From Dryococelus australis (Eukaryota > Arthropoda > Insecta > Phasmatodea > Phasmatidae): a stretch of DNA of 64,000 bases. Positions 47,986-57,527 of this stretch are shown here, in pieces; the first letter of the stretch is position 1, and every line of letters begins with the position of its first letter. The position numbers and the translations under genes were made by a program. A model generated the notes under the pieces. It saw only the letters and a list, made by a program, of their open reading frames with translations, ran no database searches and was not told where the DNA came from. Location: assembly GCA_029891345.1 (NCBI GenBank), contig CM057009.1, positions 289,054,966 to 289,118,965 of the forward strand, read 5' to 3'.

Positions 47986-47992
47986 TTTTATA
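47986..47992 (-). promoter_or_regulatory. TATA box of leftward gene
   Basis: TATAAAA on the minus strand, followed by GAGAGCGACAGTGAGAG and the ATG at 47956, 30 bases downstream. The same arrangement precedes the penton-like gene. Confidence 0.55.
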
Positions 47993-48033
47993 GGTTTAGT
48001 CCTGAGTCTCCGCCAACATACTTTCGATCTTAC

Positions 48034-48470
48034 TCAGACATTTGCTGTAATTTTGAATATCTGTTTTTGTGGCGAGGCGGGAAATCGAGTTATAGTATTA
48101 TGTGTTATATATCCTTCCAGGTTTTTCAGATTCTCTTCATTTTGTACAAATGCTACATTCAATATATCGATAATTTGCCTTTGAACACTCGTTACGTGCT
48201 CGTCCATGGCCATGATATCGCAAAAAATGTCCGTATTCACTCCGAGCTTGGACAGGTAGTTTTGAAAGAATGCGTTTTGTTCAGCCTACATTCTGCGCAT
48301 TTCCAAGATGATGCCATTACCAATTTCGGGGACCAAATGTTTAGTAGCAGCATCCCCAGGTCTTTTGGGTTCACCAGTGTTTCGAATTATTCTTCTACCA
48401 GCAATACAAGTTCCATCGTCTCCTGGTACCAGACAACCGTCATCGTTGTCTTTATGATGGCGTATCTTGA
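48034..48470 (-). pseudogene. Unknown frame between ATPase and GLYEL gene
   Basis: One minus-strand frame with a single TAG (near 48282) runs through GTCIAGRRIIRNTGEPKRPG, KHLVPEIGNGIILEMRRM, then NAFFQNYLSKLG and MDEHVTSVQRQIIDILNVAF, ending at 48034. The last ~100 residues are amphipathic-helical (Val/Ile/Leu/Gln/Asn) and look like genuine protein. Its position next to the ATPase and on its strand fits a small Polinton accessory gene. It is not the usual ATPase C-terminus. I do not recognise a family. Confidence 0.5.
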
Positions 48471-48472
48471 GG

Positions 48473-49096
48473 CTAAAATCCGTATTTGTCTTCCCAGCAC
48501 AAAGAACACATACGTTTAAAATCTGATAGCGTCATGTGAGTATTTATATGATCATCGTAAACATGACGTAAATTAGTGTCGTCCATGAGAAACAACACCA
48601 ATACATTAGCATTATCGCGCAGCATCTGTTTGAGAATGTGCGAATAAATCTGACCAAGGTACGCACAGTCCACGCATTTATGCTGTCCCATGCTAAAGTG
48701 TTCTTGAATGCAAGTTCGTTTCTCGCGGGCAATGTCGTCGAAAACAAATATCGAGTTTCGCAGTGCTTCGTTCGGAGGTACGACGGCTTCGTTATTGCTG
48801 CATGGGAAATAACCCATGCCTTCCACGGCCTGCACTACTCGTGCCAATCGCCGGTATTTCGGGTGCTGGAATGATTTGGAGTATAGGTATACGTTCTCCA
48901 ACCGCACACCATTCTCTTCTTCCAGCAGGCTCAGTACGAAGCATGTTTTCCCGCAATTTGATGGTCCCGCGATGATGCACCTTACTGTATTCGGAAATAG
49001 TCTTCCATGCCACGATTCATGGGAGATATCATCATATTCGACATGAATGTGTATCGGTAGAGTAACATCTTGCTTGATAATACGTATATTACCACT
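48473..49096 (-). CDS. FtsK/HerA-type genome-packaging ATPase
   Basis: ATPases of this clan drive genome packaging in Polintons, adintoviruses and related double-jelly-roll viruses. The open frame shows Walker A (GPSNCGKT, encoded near 48940-48965), then VRLENVYLYSKSFQHPKY, Walker B (IFVFDDIA, near 48735-48758) and downstream QHKCVDCAYLGQIYSH and NANVLVLFLMDDTNL. It ends at CWEDKYGF, slightly short of the usual C-terminus, with a stop where another frame seems to continue. The 5' end opens after a TGA at 49097-49099, with no ATG close by in frame. Its start may lie in the zinc-finger frame upstream, in which case a frameshift separates them. It is the best preserved gene of the element. Confidence 0.85.
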   Translation of the reverse strand, partial: SGNIRIIKQDVTLPIHIHVEYDDISHESWHGRLFPNTVRCIIAGPSNCGKTCFVLSLLEEENGVRLENVYLYSKSFQHPKYRRLARVVQAVEGMGYFPCSNNEAVVPPNEALRNSIFVFDDIAREKRTCIQEHFSMGQHKCVDCAYLGQIYSHILKQMLRDNANVLVLFLMDDTNLRHVYDDHINTHMTLSDFKRMCSLCWEDKYGF

Positions 49097-49223
49097 TCAA
49101 TATTCTGGTGGCGACGGCGGCGGCAGTGGTGGTGGAGAACCAAAAATGAACAATTTTAGAATGTCTCTTTAAAGTATCACGCCTAGAAAACAGCTTCTGA
49201 CAGAATTCGCACCGAAATGTCAT
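49089..49223 (-). CDS. Single C2H2 zinc finger upstream of ATPase
   Basis: From ATG at 49223 the frame reads one clean C2H2 finger (FRCEFCQKLF..., C-x2-C, then RRDTLKRHSKIVH, H-x4-H), a Thr/Ala-rich tail, and a stop overlapping the start of the ATPase frame. From memory, ATPases of some insect Polintons carry an N-terminal finger, so this may be the detached 5' end of the ATPase gene. Alternatively it is a small DNA-binding protein. It overlaps the opposite-strand 5' part of the PLA2-like gene (divergent organisation). Confidence 0.6.
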   Translation of the reverse strand: MTFRCEFCQKLFSRRDTLKRHSKIVHFWFSTTTAAAVATRILKW

Positions 49224-49299
49224 ATTGGAACATGTGATACGTCCGTACTGTTCCAAGTCTAGACTGATACTAATCGGTTCACCACGATGTCTCGAAGAA

Positions 49300-49967
49300 G
49301 GCAAGACTGTAGCTGGAAGCGTGGTCGTCGATACGCTGATCAACAATCTACCGTTCGAGCCGAACATTCCCGGATACAGGTTCTGCGGGCCAGGAACCAA
49401 GCTAGCTTAGAGGCTGTCACGTAACGAGGCAGGCATAAACGTCTTGGACGAGGCGTGCAAGCAGCCCGACATCGCCTATTTCCAGCACAAGGATCTGCAA
49501 GCCAGACACCAGGCAGACAAGATACTTGCACAGAAGGTGGACGAAATAAGAAAATCATCAGATGCCGGACTCGGCGATAAAATAGCAGCGTGTGGGGTTT
49601 CCAACTTGATGAATGCCAAAGTGCAGATGGGTATGAGTAATAAGAGCAAAAGAAAGGCACAAGTGAAAAGAAAAAGCAGTTACAAAAAGAAGAGCTGCCA
49701 AGTCTAAGAAAATATCTACCGGTGGATTGTTTCCGTTGCTTTTGTTTGCACTCGCAGCCGTTGTAGGCCTAATCGGAGCCACTTGTGGTATCGCCCGAGT
49801 CATCAACACAGCATCGAACGAACGGCAGTTGACCGAGGCACAAAGACACAATGCAAGTATTGAAGCTATCGCCATGGGTAAAAAATAACGGGTAGGGCCT
49901 CTACCTAAGACCATACCCAGTAGGAGATGGAATTGTGCAAAAGCGGCGCAGTAGTAAGAAACAATAA
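49300..49967 (+). pseudogene. PLA2-like minor capsid protein
   Basis: The frame has LINNLPFEPNIPGY and FCGPGTKL, the calcium-loop signature of the parvovirus-type phospholipase A2 domain seen in adintovirus and Polinton minor capsid proteins, which is thought to act on membranes during entry. A TAG interrupts at 49408-49410. The same frame resumes with LDEACKQPDIAY, where the catalytic His of the HD pair is replaced by Pro. A basic tract follows (to 49707), then in a second frame a Gly/Leu/Ala-rich hydrophobic segment (residues of GGLFPLLLFALAAVVGLIGA type, about 49718-49780) and an AQRHN.S.EAIA.GKK element. In a third frame comes GLYLRPYPVGDG and a basic tail ending at 49965-49967. No in-frame ATG lies near the expected start. 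Stop, frameshifts and lost catalytic residue make it non-functional. Confidence 0.75.
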
Positions 49968-50324
49968 TGAAATCTCTACCGAAACGAGCACTCACGAATG
50001 TGGATTTGGAACTGTTTGCACGGATATTGAAAATACCTCATTTTCACGGAGTGTTTATGAGTGATGGTTTGCCCACTAAACCCAACAGAGAAAAATGCGC
50101 CGTAATTATTCTCGATATCACAACAGTGCCCGGCACGTACTGGGTAGCCTATGTAAAAAATGGTAACCATGCAGACTATTATCATAGTTTTTGGAATTTG
50201 CGTTCCCCCGCCCGAATTGCGCAAGTCCCTGGAAAATGGTAACCTAACTTACAATTACGAAATGGAGCAGCTGCGTAACACATCGAACGGCGGACATTTG
50301 TGCCTTCACTTCCTGGTTTGCTAG
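49967..50324 (+). pseudogene. Adenain-like maturation protease
   Basis: Polinton and adenovirus proteases of this cysteine family (C5-like) cleave virion precursors. The ATG at 49967 overlaps the preceding stop (TAATG). The frame shows ALTNVDLELFARILKIPHF, GVFMSDGLP and the GT.WVAY motif. The catalytic His is Tyr here (GTYWVAY), and the DSFG-like element reads HSFWNL. A frameshift occurs in the C-run at 50204-50212. The second frame continues PPELRKSLENG and ends in NGGHLCLHFL, where the catalytic Cys before GHLCL is Gly. With His and Cys both replaced and the frame broken, it cannot be an active protease. Confidence 0.8.
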
Positions 50325-50336
50325 TACAAGTAATTG

Positions 50337-50344
50337 TATAAAAA
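50337..50344 (+). promoter_or_regulatory. TATA box of penton-like gene
   Basis: TATAAAAA lies 30 bases upstream of the ATG at 50374, mirroring the leftward gene at 47956. Confidence 0.5.
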
Positions 50345-50373
50345 GGCTATACACCGCAAGGAAACCATCAGTC

Positions 50374-51062
50374 ATGTCTATAACGCTAACCTTGATGTGT
50401 TGTAGCTCCGAGCTGCGTGCTGTACATTTTCCGCCACTCGACCTGGAGGGGGAATGGAGCATAGGCCTTGTCGATTTTCAAACTTACAATGCGATACTGG
50501 ACACAGATGAAAAAAAATGCAAGATATACCTCGTAAAAAGTGGTAATATTTCCCATGAAGATTCGCTGCCCGTTGGCTTTTATGATATATATGATATTGC
50601 AAGGTACATTGAATATTCGCTGCCCCTGACAATGAATTCGAACAACGTGGGAATCCCAATACTCTGAAGAGTGTTATCAGAATCAACGCAGATATGGACT
50701 TTACGAAACCTGATACCATCGAACCGACGCTGGGGTTCGAGCCACTCATCTACGAAGCTTGCAAAACACACATGTAATCGCAGTCTGTAAATATTTTGCC
50801 AGTCAATGTTATACGAATAACCTGCAATTTGGCGAGCGGCACATACATAAACGGCAGGCCGAGCAATACACTGCACGAATTTTCGCCTATGGTCCCTCCA
50901 GGTTATAAACTGCTAGTGGCACCGCAAATCATCATTTACGTTCCGGTCGTCGTGATGAGAGCACACTAGATGTTAGTGACAGTCGTCGACCAGCAAGGAG
51001 AGTTAGTGTGCCTTCGAAATGAAGAAATCACCCTACACCTACATTTGAGAAGAAGGGTATAA
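50374..51062 (+). pseudogene. Penton-like minor capsid protein
   Basis: Starts at ATG. SSELRAVHFPPLDLEGEWSI and GLVDFQTYNAI near the N-terminus are typical of the single-jelly-roll minor capsid protein of Polintons, which occupies capsid vertices. Frame changes near 50655 and 50770 lead to LKSVIRINADMDFTKP, then NILPVNVIRITCNLASGTY, LHEFSPMVPPGYKLL and IIIYVPVVVMRAH. A TAG interrupts at about 50968, and the same frame ends with TVVDQQGEL and EEITLHLHLRRR before TAA at 51060-51062. The length (~230 codons) is close to full for the family as I recall it, so decay is by point breaks, not large deletion. Confidence 0.75.
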
Positions 51063-51082
51063 GATTTACGCCGGCCACTAGC

Positions 51083-51089
51083 TATAAAA
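51083..51089 (+). promoter_or_regulatory. TATA box of major capsid gene
   Basis: TATAAAA lies 92 bases before the ATG at 51175, in a 112-base gap with no other gene. Compared with the other two TATA boxes the distance is long, leaving room for a short leader. Confidence 0.4.
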
Positions 51090-51174
51090 TAATGTATCGT
51101 GCGAAACCTAACAGCAGTACATCGCAGGTCTCCAAGGAGTTAACACGTGCTAGTCGACTACGAGGTCGATCGTC

Positions 51175-52358
51175 ATGGAAGATTTCCTAAACTACAAAGA
51201 GCCAACCATTTTCGAAGACAGCATAACAAAAGGTGGAACTTCATGCATACCAGATGTTCCTGTTTGTATTGTACACACTAGCATCGGAGGTTCGGATAGC
51301 AGTCCAATAACAAGATATCTGCACACTTCCTTGCCAGTCTTTCCTGCGAATCAAGGGGAATCTGACGAAAGAAGATGTGACCAATCCAGCATCGACGAAA
51401 ATAATTAGCAATGGATTTCTTCACCTGATCGATCGCATCGCCTACCTTCTCAATGGTGCTAAGGTGAACAAGTCGCTATATGTGGGCATAACCTCAACAA
51501 TCAAAAATTACCTTTCACTCACGCCGAATGAACTGCCTGCAGCCCAAATGGCTGGCTGGGGAATCGAAGATGGCTAGAGTGTTCAATTTATGGCGAAGGA
51601 AGGTTCGAAGTATATGTTCCGCTTTCCATGCTATTGGGATCTGAGAAGACTACAAACGAACTATCTTAAATTCGAAGCAGGAGCTGGTGATAATGTTCAC
51701 CAATACATATTTGGATACCATAGTGGGTAAGGGAGAAAACCTGGAGGCAGTGGACCTGAACCTACAGTTTATCAAATGGATGCTGCTTAATGTGCAGTTG
51801 AGCACTGCAGAATGCCTACACATTTTGCAGAATGTGGAAGATGGTAAAAACATCGATGTGGTTTTCAGGTCGTGGAGTCTGGAGACATACCCCGGATTGC
51901 CAGTAAGCTATTGCATTAACTGGATGGTGAAGACCATATTTGCATCTGAGAAACCGAGGTACATCATTGTTGGGCTGCAGACAGAAAGACAGCTCAATGA
52001 AAGAGTGAGCCATTCGCAGCTCGACACAAGCAAAATAGAATATGTCAAAATATTTTTTAAACGCAAAAGCTACCAGTACGTAGACATGAACACGAACTTT
52101 GTAAATTACCAGTACCTGCTGGTATATCAGATGTATGCTCAACTCCAAACTGCATATTATGGATGCACCCAATCCCCGATATTGAACCCTGATACGTTCA
52201 AGAGTTTGGCCCCACTAGTGGTATTCAATTTGAGTAAACAGGACGAGCGTATTACCTCCAATGTGGTCGACAGTACAATCGAATTCAGTACACATGGAAA
52301 TATTCCTGCCAATACATATGCATTTTGCCAGATACTTCACGACAGGCTTGTATCTTAA
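51175..52358 (+). pseudogene. Double-jelly-roll major capsid protein
   Basis: Starts at ATG with DFLNYKEPTIFEDSITK, the N-terminus typical of Polinton major capsid proteins, which form the hexon-like capsomers. Frame breaks lie near 51220-51370 and 51578-51670. The middle frame has NGFLHLIDRIAYLLNGAKV, then GITSTIKNYLS. The third frame (51672-52358, the longest intact part) shows NVEDGKNIDVVFRSWSLE, a YPGLPVSYCINWMVKT element, EKPRYIIVGLQTERQ, then YLLVYQMYAQLQ and, close to the end, PANTYAFCQILHDR. About 390 codons are spanned, rather short of the family, so internal deletion is likely in the first third. The downstream AATAAA is in the right inverted repeat. Confidence 0.85.
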
Positions 52359-52518
52359 GACTGCCGAGACAGAACCGTCAAAATACTGCCATGAGCGCAG
52401 CTGACTGTTCGCACACCATAACAGTTTACTCGTCTTCGAGCATCGCTAGCTTCAAGTCGCCCGCTACAATTCCTGAGTCGGCGAGGTAGATAACAAGCAG
52501 TGAACAGCGAAGAATATT

Positions 52519-52524
52519 AATAAA
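52519..52524 (+). terminator. Poly(A) signal for rightward genes
   Basis: AATAAA followed by CCTGTATATTTTACTATGTG, about 160 bases after the major capsid stop. It is the mirror of 47026-47031, so one inverted-repeat sequence ends both transcription directions. Confidence 0.6.
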
Positions 52525-52780
52525 CCTGTATATTTTACTATGTGTACACTATATTTTATGTAAAGAAAGATATGCTGTGTTTTATTTCAAACAAAAAACC
52601 TTTCACACTTTATATATAAGAATATAAAACAGTAAGTAAAAATTAAAGTTCTTTCAGGAATGTTCAATGTCACCGTTCGGTACAGGCCTATATCAGGTGG
52701 CATAATCGGGTTGTCGTACAAAGATGAGATACAAACCATTAAAACAAATGACAATAAAAAAACATGGAGGACTGCACCTA

Positions 52781-52985
52781 GCAAGATGGCTCCTCCCAGC
52801 ATGGCAGCCTCCAGTAATATATATAAACAACTGATCTACAAAAAAAACATTATGGTTGCCTCCAGTAACATATATAAACAAATGATGTATGCAATAAAAC
52901 AAATATGGCCGCCTCCAGTAACATATACACAAAGATGGCCTCCAGTAATATATGAACGAAGATGGCTGACTCCAGTAGCATGTGA
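52781..52985 (+). repeat. ATGGC(G)GCC array, right arm
   Basis: Mirror of the 46480-46680 array, with about seven units of the type CAAAGATGGCCTCCAGTAAT. It is less regular than the left copy, so the two arms have diverged in unit number. Confidence 0.7.
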
Positions 52986-53416
52986 ATAAATGACGAATAA
53001 ATAATCAAGATGGTGGAACGAGTATATGTGAAGGGAGTGGAGGCGAGGGAGTCAGTCGTCTGCTGGATTCGAACAGAGGTGAGTAATTTATGGAAAGTGT
53101 AAAGGGGGGGGGGGGGAGGGAGAGACCGCTAGTAATCTAAGTTTTTTAATTAAATATTTTTTTACTATTTTTTAATAAAAATTTTTGAGGGAATTTTTTT
53201 AGGGAAAAGGGAGATTTTGAGCTAGAAACGGAAAAAGGGGCGCCGATGTCAAAGGCTTTTAAATTAAGAGATATAAAAAATAAAATTTTATAATAATAAT
53301 TTTTTTAGCATTTTATTACTTTTAAAACAATTTTTAGTAATAACTTTCTATCCATTTTTTAAACAATTTTTAATATTTGTGCATTTTTTTATTTTTTTGG
53401 ATTTTTTAAATTTTTT

Positions 53417-53429
53417 GGGTCAAAGGTCA
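53417..53429 (+). promoter_or_regulatory. Perfect DR1-like site, right arm
   Basis: GGGTCAAAGGTCA is two nuclear-receptor half sites one base apart. Several GGTCACTGATCCCTG words follow within 120 bases. Confidence 0.4.
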
Positions 53430-53795
53430 AATGTCATCGGTCCTGCTCTCCTAACCCCTGGGTCACTGATCCCTGTCTTCTGTCTGACCCTGGGTCACTG
53501 ATCCCTGGCACCTTGGTCGTTGATCTCTGACCCTGGGGTCACTATTCTCACTAATCCCACTCGCCTGCTACAGGAAAAATGGAAATTTTTTAAGGAAAAA
53601 AGGGAAATTTTTAGGAAAAGAGGGACATATTTATGGTATTTTGATAGTTTTTAAAGGAAAATTGGAAATTTTGAAGAAAATAAAGGGAAAAAAGATTACG
53701 GACGGGTGATGTAATAAGCCGGCGCCTGGGCGAATCTGAATCCGACTCCCCAAACCATTGCACCAGACTTCTCTATATCCTACTACTTAACTTCA

Positions 53796-54049
53796 CAGAA
53801 TAACTAACACCATTACAGAATTAAACAAAGTTAGAAAATTTCACTGTACCTTCACAGAAATTATTGCATACATAAAAACTAAATTGTGGGTAATGAGAGA
53901 TATGCCCTCAGGAGAAATCACTCAAATTTGAACCATGCAGTTTCCTCTGCTGGCTACAATAACAATTAATACCTGTTATGCACAACACAGTTGTGTAAAA
54001 TGGGTCAGAATGTGTTAACTTTATAGAGCGAAAATATCATTTTCATATT
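53796..54049. other. Gene-less flank
   Basis: No feature seen. This flank lacks the R1 sequence that adjoins the left arm. Confidence 0.5.
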
Positions 54050-56938
54050 GCCAGTTCGTTTGGGCTGAAGACTGTAGCTGGATTTGGTGTATGAGTCCAG
54101 AACCCTCTTCTTTTCTATTAAATAATCTAATACATGGCAGTGATGTATGATCAGTAGCCGAGAAATCTCGTATCGTGCACAAAGTCTTGAATTTTGACCA
54201 TCTGCTTCAAGAATATTAGCACTGAACCGAAAGTAGTTGCTGTGGGGTTTATTTGGTAACTGACGAGTAAAATACTTAGTAACTACTGTTGGCCTTGCTA
54301 CTGATCCGTTAGAACCAGCTTAATTAATAAAAACACGCTTTTTCAAAAACTGTGAACAAAACGAATAAAAAATGTGTTTTTGCTGACTAGCGAATGGGTT
54401 AACTGTAACATCTGTGTTTTGGTAAACACTTCAGAAATATTGCAATAGATCCTTATGTGTAGTGACGAGAGCCCCTAGTGTTATGTTAAATATTGCGGTT
54501 GCAGATTAGATCATACGTAATACTTAATGAATTTAACTTGTAATATTGGACACGAGTGCTTTATGCAAAGACAAGGAGACCGTACGCAAGAAACAAAAAG
54601 AAAGCAGAGGTGTGACACAGTCATGAAAAATGATTTACAACGGCCCTCCAATAGCTATAAACTGTTGGCAAAACCATAATGGAAAAAAAAATAGGGGATG
54701 AGTATTTTGTAAGCCAATATGACGGTGGTTCAAAGAAGACCAACCCAAAGTGTTCGTCACATGCTGTCCAAATACTTCCATAAACCCAAAGACAGATTTC
54801 ACTTTTTCTTATACTAATGTCGAGATATGTTACATAGCCTAGAAAATCTAGACGAACAGTCATGAAATATACATCTCACATTTGAAATTTTACGTATGTC
54901 ATCTCATTTGTGCCTTCCTGGGTCTTCTATGAAAAATACACATTTTGCTTACGAGCATATAAATTATTTGCATATATTTACCGGTGAAAGGGTTTTCAGA
55001 TAGTAATGCCATGTGTAAAATAGATTAGACATTTCAAAATAATTCCATTGTATTCGTATAAATAAATAAAAAATGGCGACTTCTCAATATGTAGGTAGCA
55101 AACAAGAATATAATTTATGTGGTTAGTGTGGGGAAAAGAATATTACACTTTAAAAGGTCCCCTTTATGTGTAATAATAATCAGGGACAAATTTTTATCCG
55201 CTTTCTGTATTTCTTATAGTGAAAAACTTTGCAATGGTTTGGGAATTAACTATAGAGTAACCTCATATTATGTCAAAAGCGGCAGAGTGAATTCACGGAC
55301 TCTTAGTTATTCATCGTATGTGAATATAAATATAAAGTACATCAAAATATACTTGGGGTCCTAGCGTTACTCATTTCATTACAGGACTTGTGTTTATCCA
55401 ACTGACTGGGGTATTAACTATTGGATATTATTACTAGAATATAGGCAGTGACAGAAGTATTACTTCTGCATAGAAGTTGTAGTGCGGCTAGAAGTCTTGA
55501 ATTTGGACCATCAATTCCATGAATGAAAACACCGAACCAAAAGTAGTTAGTGTCGTGATTTCCTTTTTAACTGATTCGTGTAATGCACTTAAAAATAACT
55601 GTTTGCTTTGCTACTCATCCGAATGTACTAGCATGGTGTAGCGGGTCACTCTACTCCAAATAATGTGCGTGTAACAACACAAAATCTAAATTTTTCTTGA
55701 TTAAAATAGTTTAACAGAAACAGCTGTTTTTTTTTCGCATACGCAATAGCAATATTTCAATAGAAATGTAAGTGTGATGACTACGCTCTTAATCCGTATC
55801 GGTGATTTCAGTCAATAGAAATATTTAACTGAATCTTCAGTAAGTGAACTGTTATTTACTAGCGAATCAGTGACATGCGCAGAGTTTTACTGGCAAGCCA
55901 GTGCCATTTACTAAGAATCACTAACAAACACTTTTAGTCAGTGAATATCAGAAACTTATGTTAACCAGTATAATTATACAGGTTTAAGTGGAGTTTTTTA
56001 AACAGATCGGCTGTCAAATTCGCTGATTTGGATAATAGCAATTATTTAGTTTACTTTTTTCGTTTATAGAGTGCAGAGACCTAAATATTTCGCCAATTGC
56101 TGCAACAACAATGTATATTTTGCTCACTTAAGTTTTTGTATAACTGATATGATTCGACCGACGGTTTCAGATACATCATGTATAACTGCGAACCAAAAAA
56201 CAAAGAAAGCAAAAGTGCGAGTGATATGTGAAAAACCTGCATTCAAGTTTTATTCTATAGTAGCAAATAAGCAAACCAATATTACTGCAGAACTAGAAAA
56301 CTATGAAATCTAACATGCTGTCAAATAAATTCGCAATTTACTAGTGGTTCAAAATACCAATTTTGAAGAAACCAAGATGGCGGTAAAACAAAGAACAACC
56401 ACCGTACTACAAGATTTTCACTGGGTGACCCTGTATTTACGTAAACTCAATGTCAGTTTCAAAATTTATTTTCACAGCTCTCGTGAAAAGATAAGTGGCC
56501 CGAAGAATATTCTAATACAGTAAAAAAATATACTTCTCACTTTTCAAACGTAATGCATGAACCTCTCGTTTCTGCGGAAAGTTGTATTTAATTCCAAATA
56601 GATATTTAAGAGCAGCATTACATAATTCATTTACGTAAATGATCCGCTGACAGAGGTTTACGTTCATGTGTCATACGAACCGAAAACTGAGTTACGGAAA
56701 GAGATATTTAAAACCGTTCTTTAAATTGTATATTTTTGTGTTAGTAAATAACAATCATCAAATTCCTTGTAACCGTGGTAATTATCGAATATCGAGATAA
56801 GTTCCATAGGCAAGAAGAACTGGCTGAACAGTAATAAAGTATACGTTTCACATTTGAAAATTGGCCCACGCCCTCTCAGTTGTGTGTTTCTGTGTATTCT
56901 ATAGAAGTAAGAAATTTTAAGTTTATATTTATACACGG

Positions 56939-57527
56939 GATGTTGAAAAATTGCACTGCATTACTTCGTTGAAACATTCCTCGCATTTGGAGGATGCCAA
57001 ATGTTTTGGGAACAAAGTTCCGCAACGCTTCGTTTCTTTACTACAACATGTTCAGTGTATGGCCCGCGGGCTGGCTCATGTTACTGTGGGATGCCACAGC
57101 AGCGTTCGTTTACATGATGAACGACACTTCACACTACGGCCCTCCATCAACACGAACACATGCATCAACCCGGAATTGCATGGACACCGGGAAGCGTTGA
57201 TGAATCCCTGGATAATTCCTGATTGTTTCGCAATCCGCCACAGTACGGTTATGGAGGTTCCCCACATCGTCCACTGGTGTTCCACACATACTGGTGGAAT
57301 CAAATCAGGTCTTCTCGGGGTCTGGTATGGGGCTGCCAATTACATCAGCGATGGCATTCCACAGTTGCATGTTCCAGCTCGCGGGCCATACACTGAACGT
57401 TTTGTATTACATGCTGTAGTAAAGAAACGAAGCGTTTAAGTAGCTATGTTCATATAATATTTTTTCAACCTCCATATGTGAGGAATGTTTCCCCGAAGTA
57501 TTTTCATGCAATTTTGCAACATACTAT
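56939..57527. mobile_element. Foldback element, ~590 bp
   Basis: Long imperfect inverted repeats of about 200 bases. AACGCTTCGTTTCTTTACTA (57020) is mirrored at 57437-57418, TTCAGTGTATGGCCCGCG (57050) at 57396-57379, and ATGTTGAAAAATTGCA (56940) near 57526. The single-copy centre is ~200 bases. The 162-residue open frame across it is a by-product of the palindrome. It is inserted at one exact point of the 2 kb repeat whose other copy (near 54960) is uninterrupted. Confidence 0.75.

Larger units (their letters stand above)
52434..53795 (-). repeat. Right ~1.4 kb inverted repeat, Polinton-like
   Basis: Reverse complement of 45719-47125. The inner edge holds GAGTCGGCGAGGTAGATAAC-type sequence matching 47061-47080, then the poly(A) signal, CAGGCCTATATCAGGTGGCA, the ATGGC array, a poly(G) tract (53105-53118), AT-rich DNA, GGTCA words and AAAAAGGGAAA runs. 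The tip ends near CCTACTACTTAACTTCAC. Beyond about 53800 the flank does not resemble the left flank. Confidence 0.85.

Noticed and set aside
56951..57439. 162-residue open frame and its antisense partner
   Set aside because: They lie across the palindrome of a foldback element, without protein motifs.
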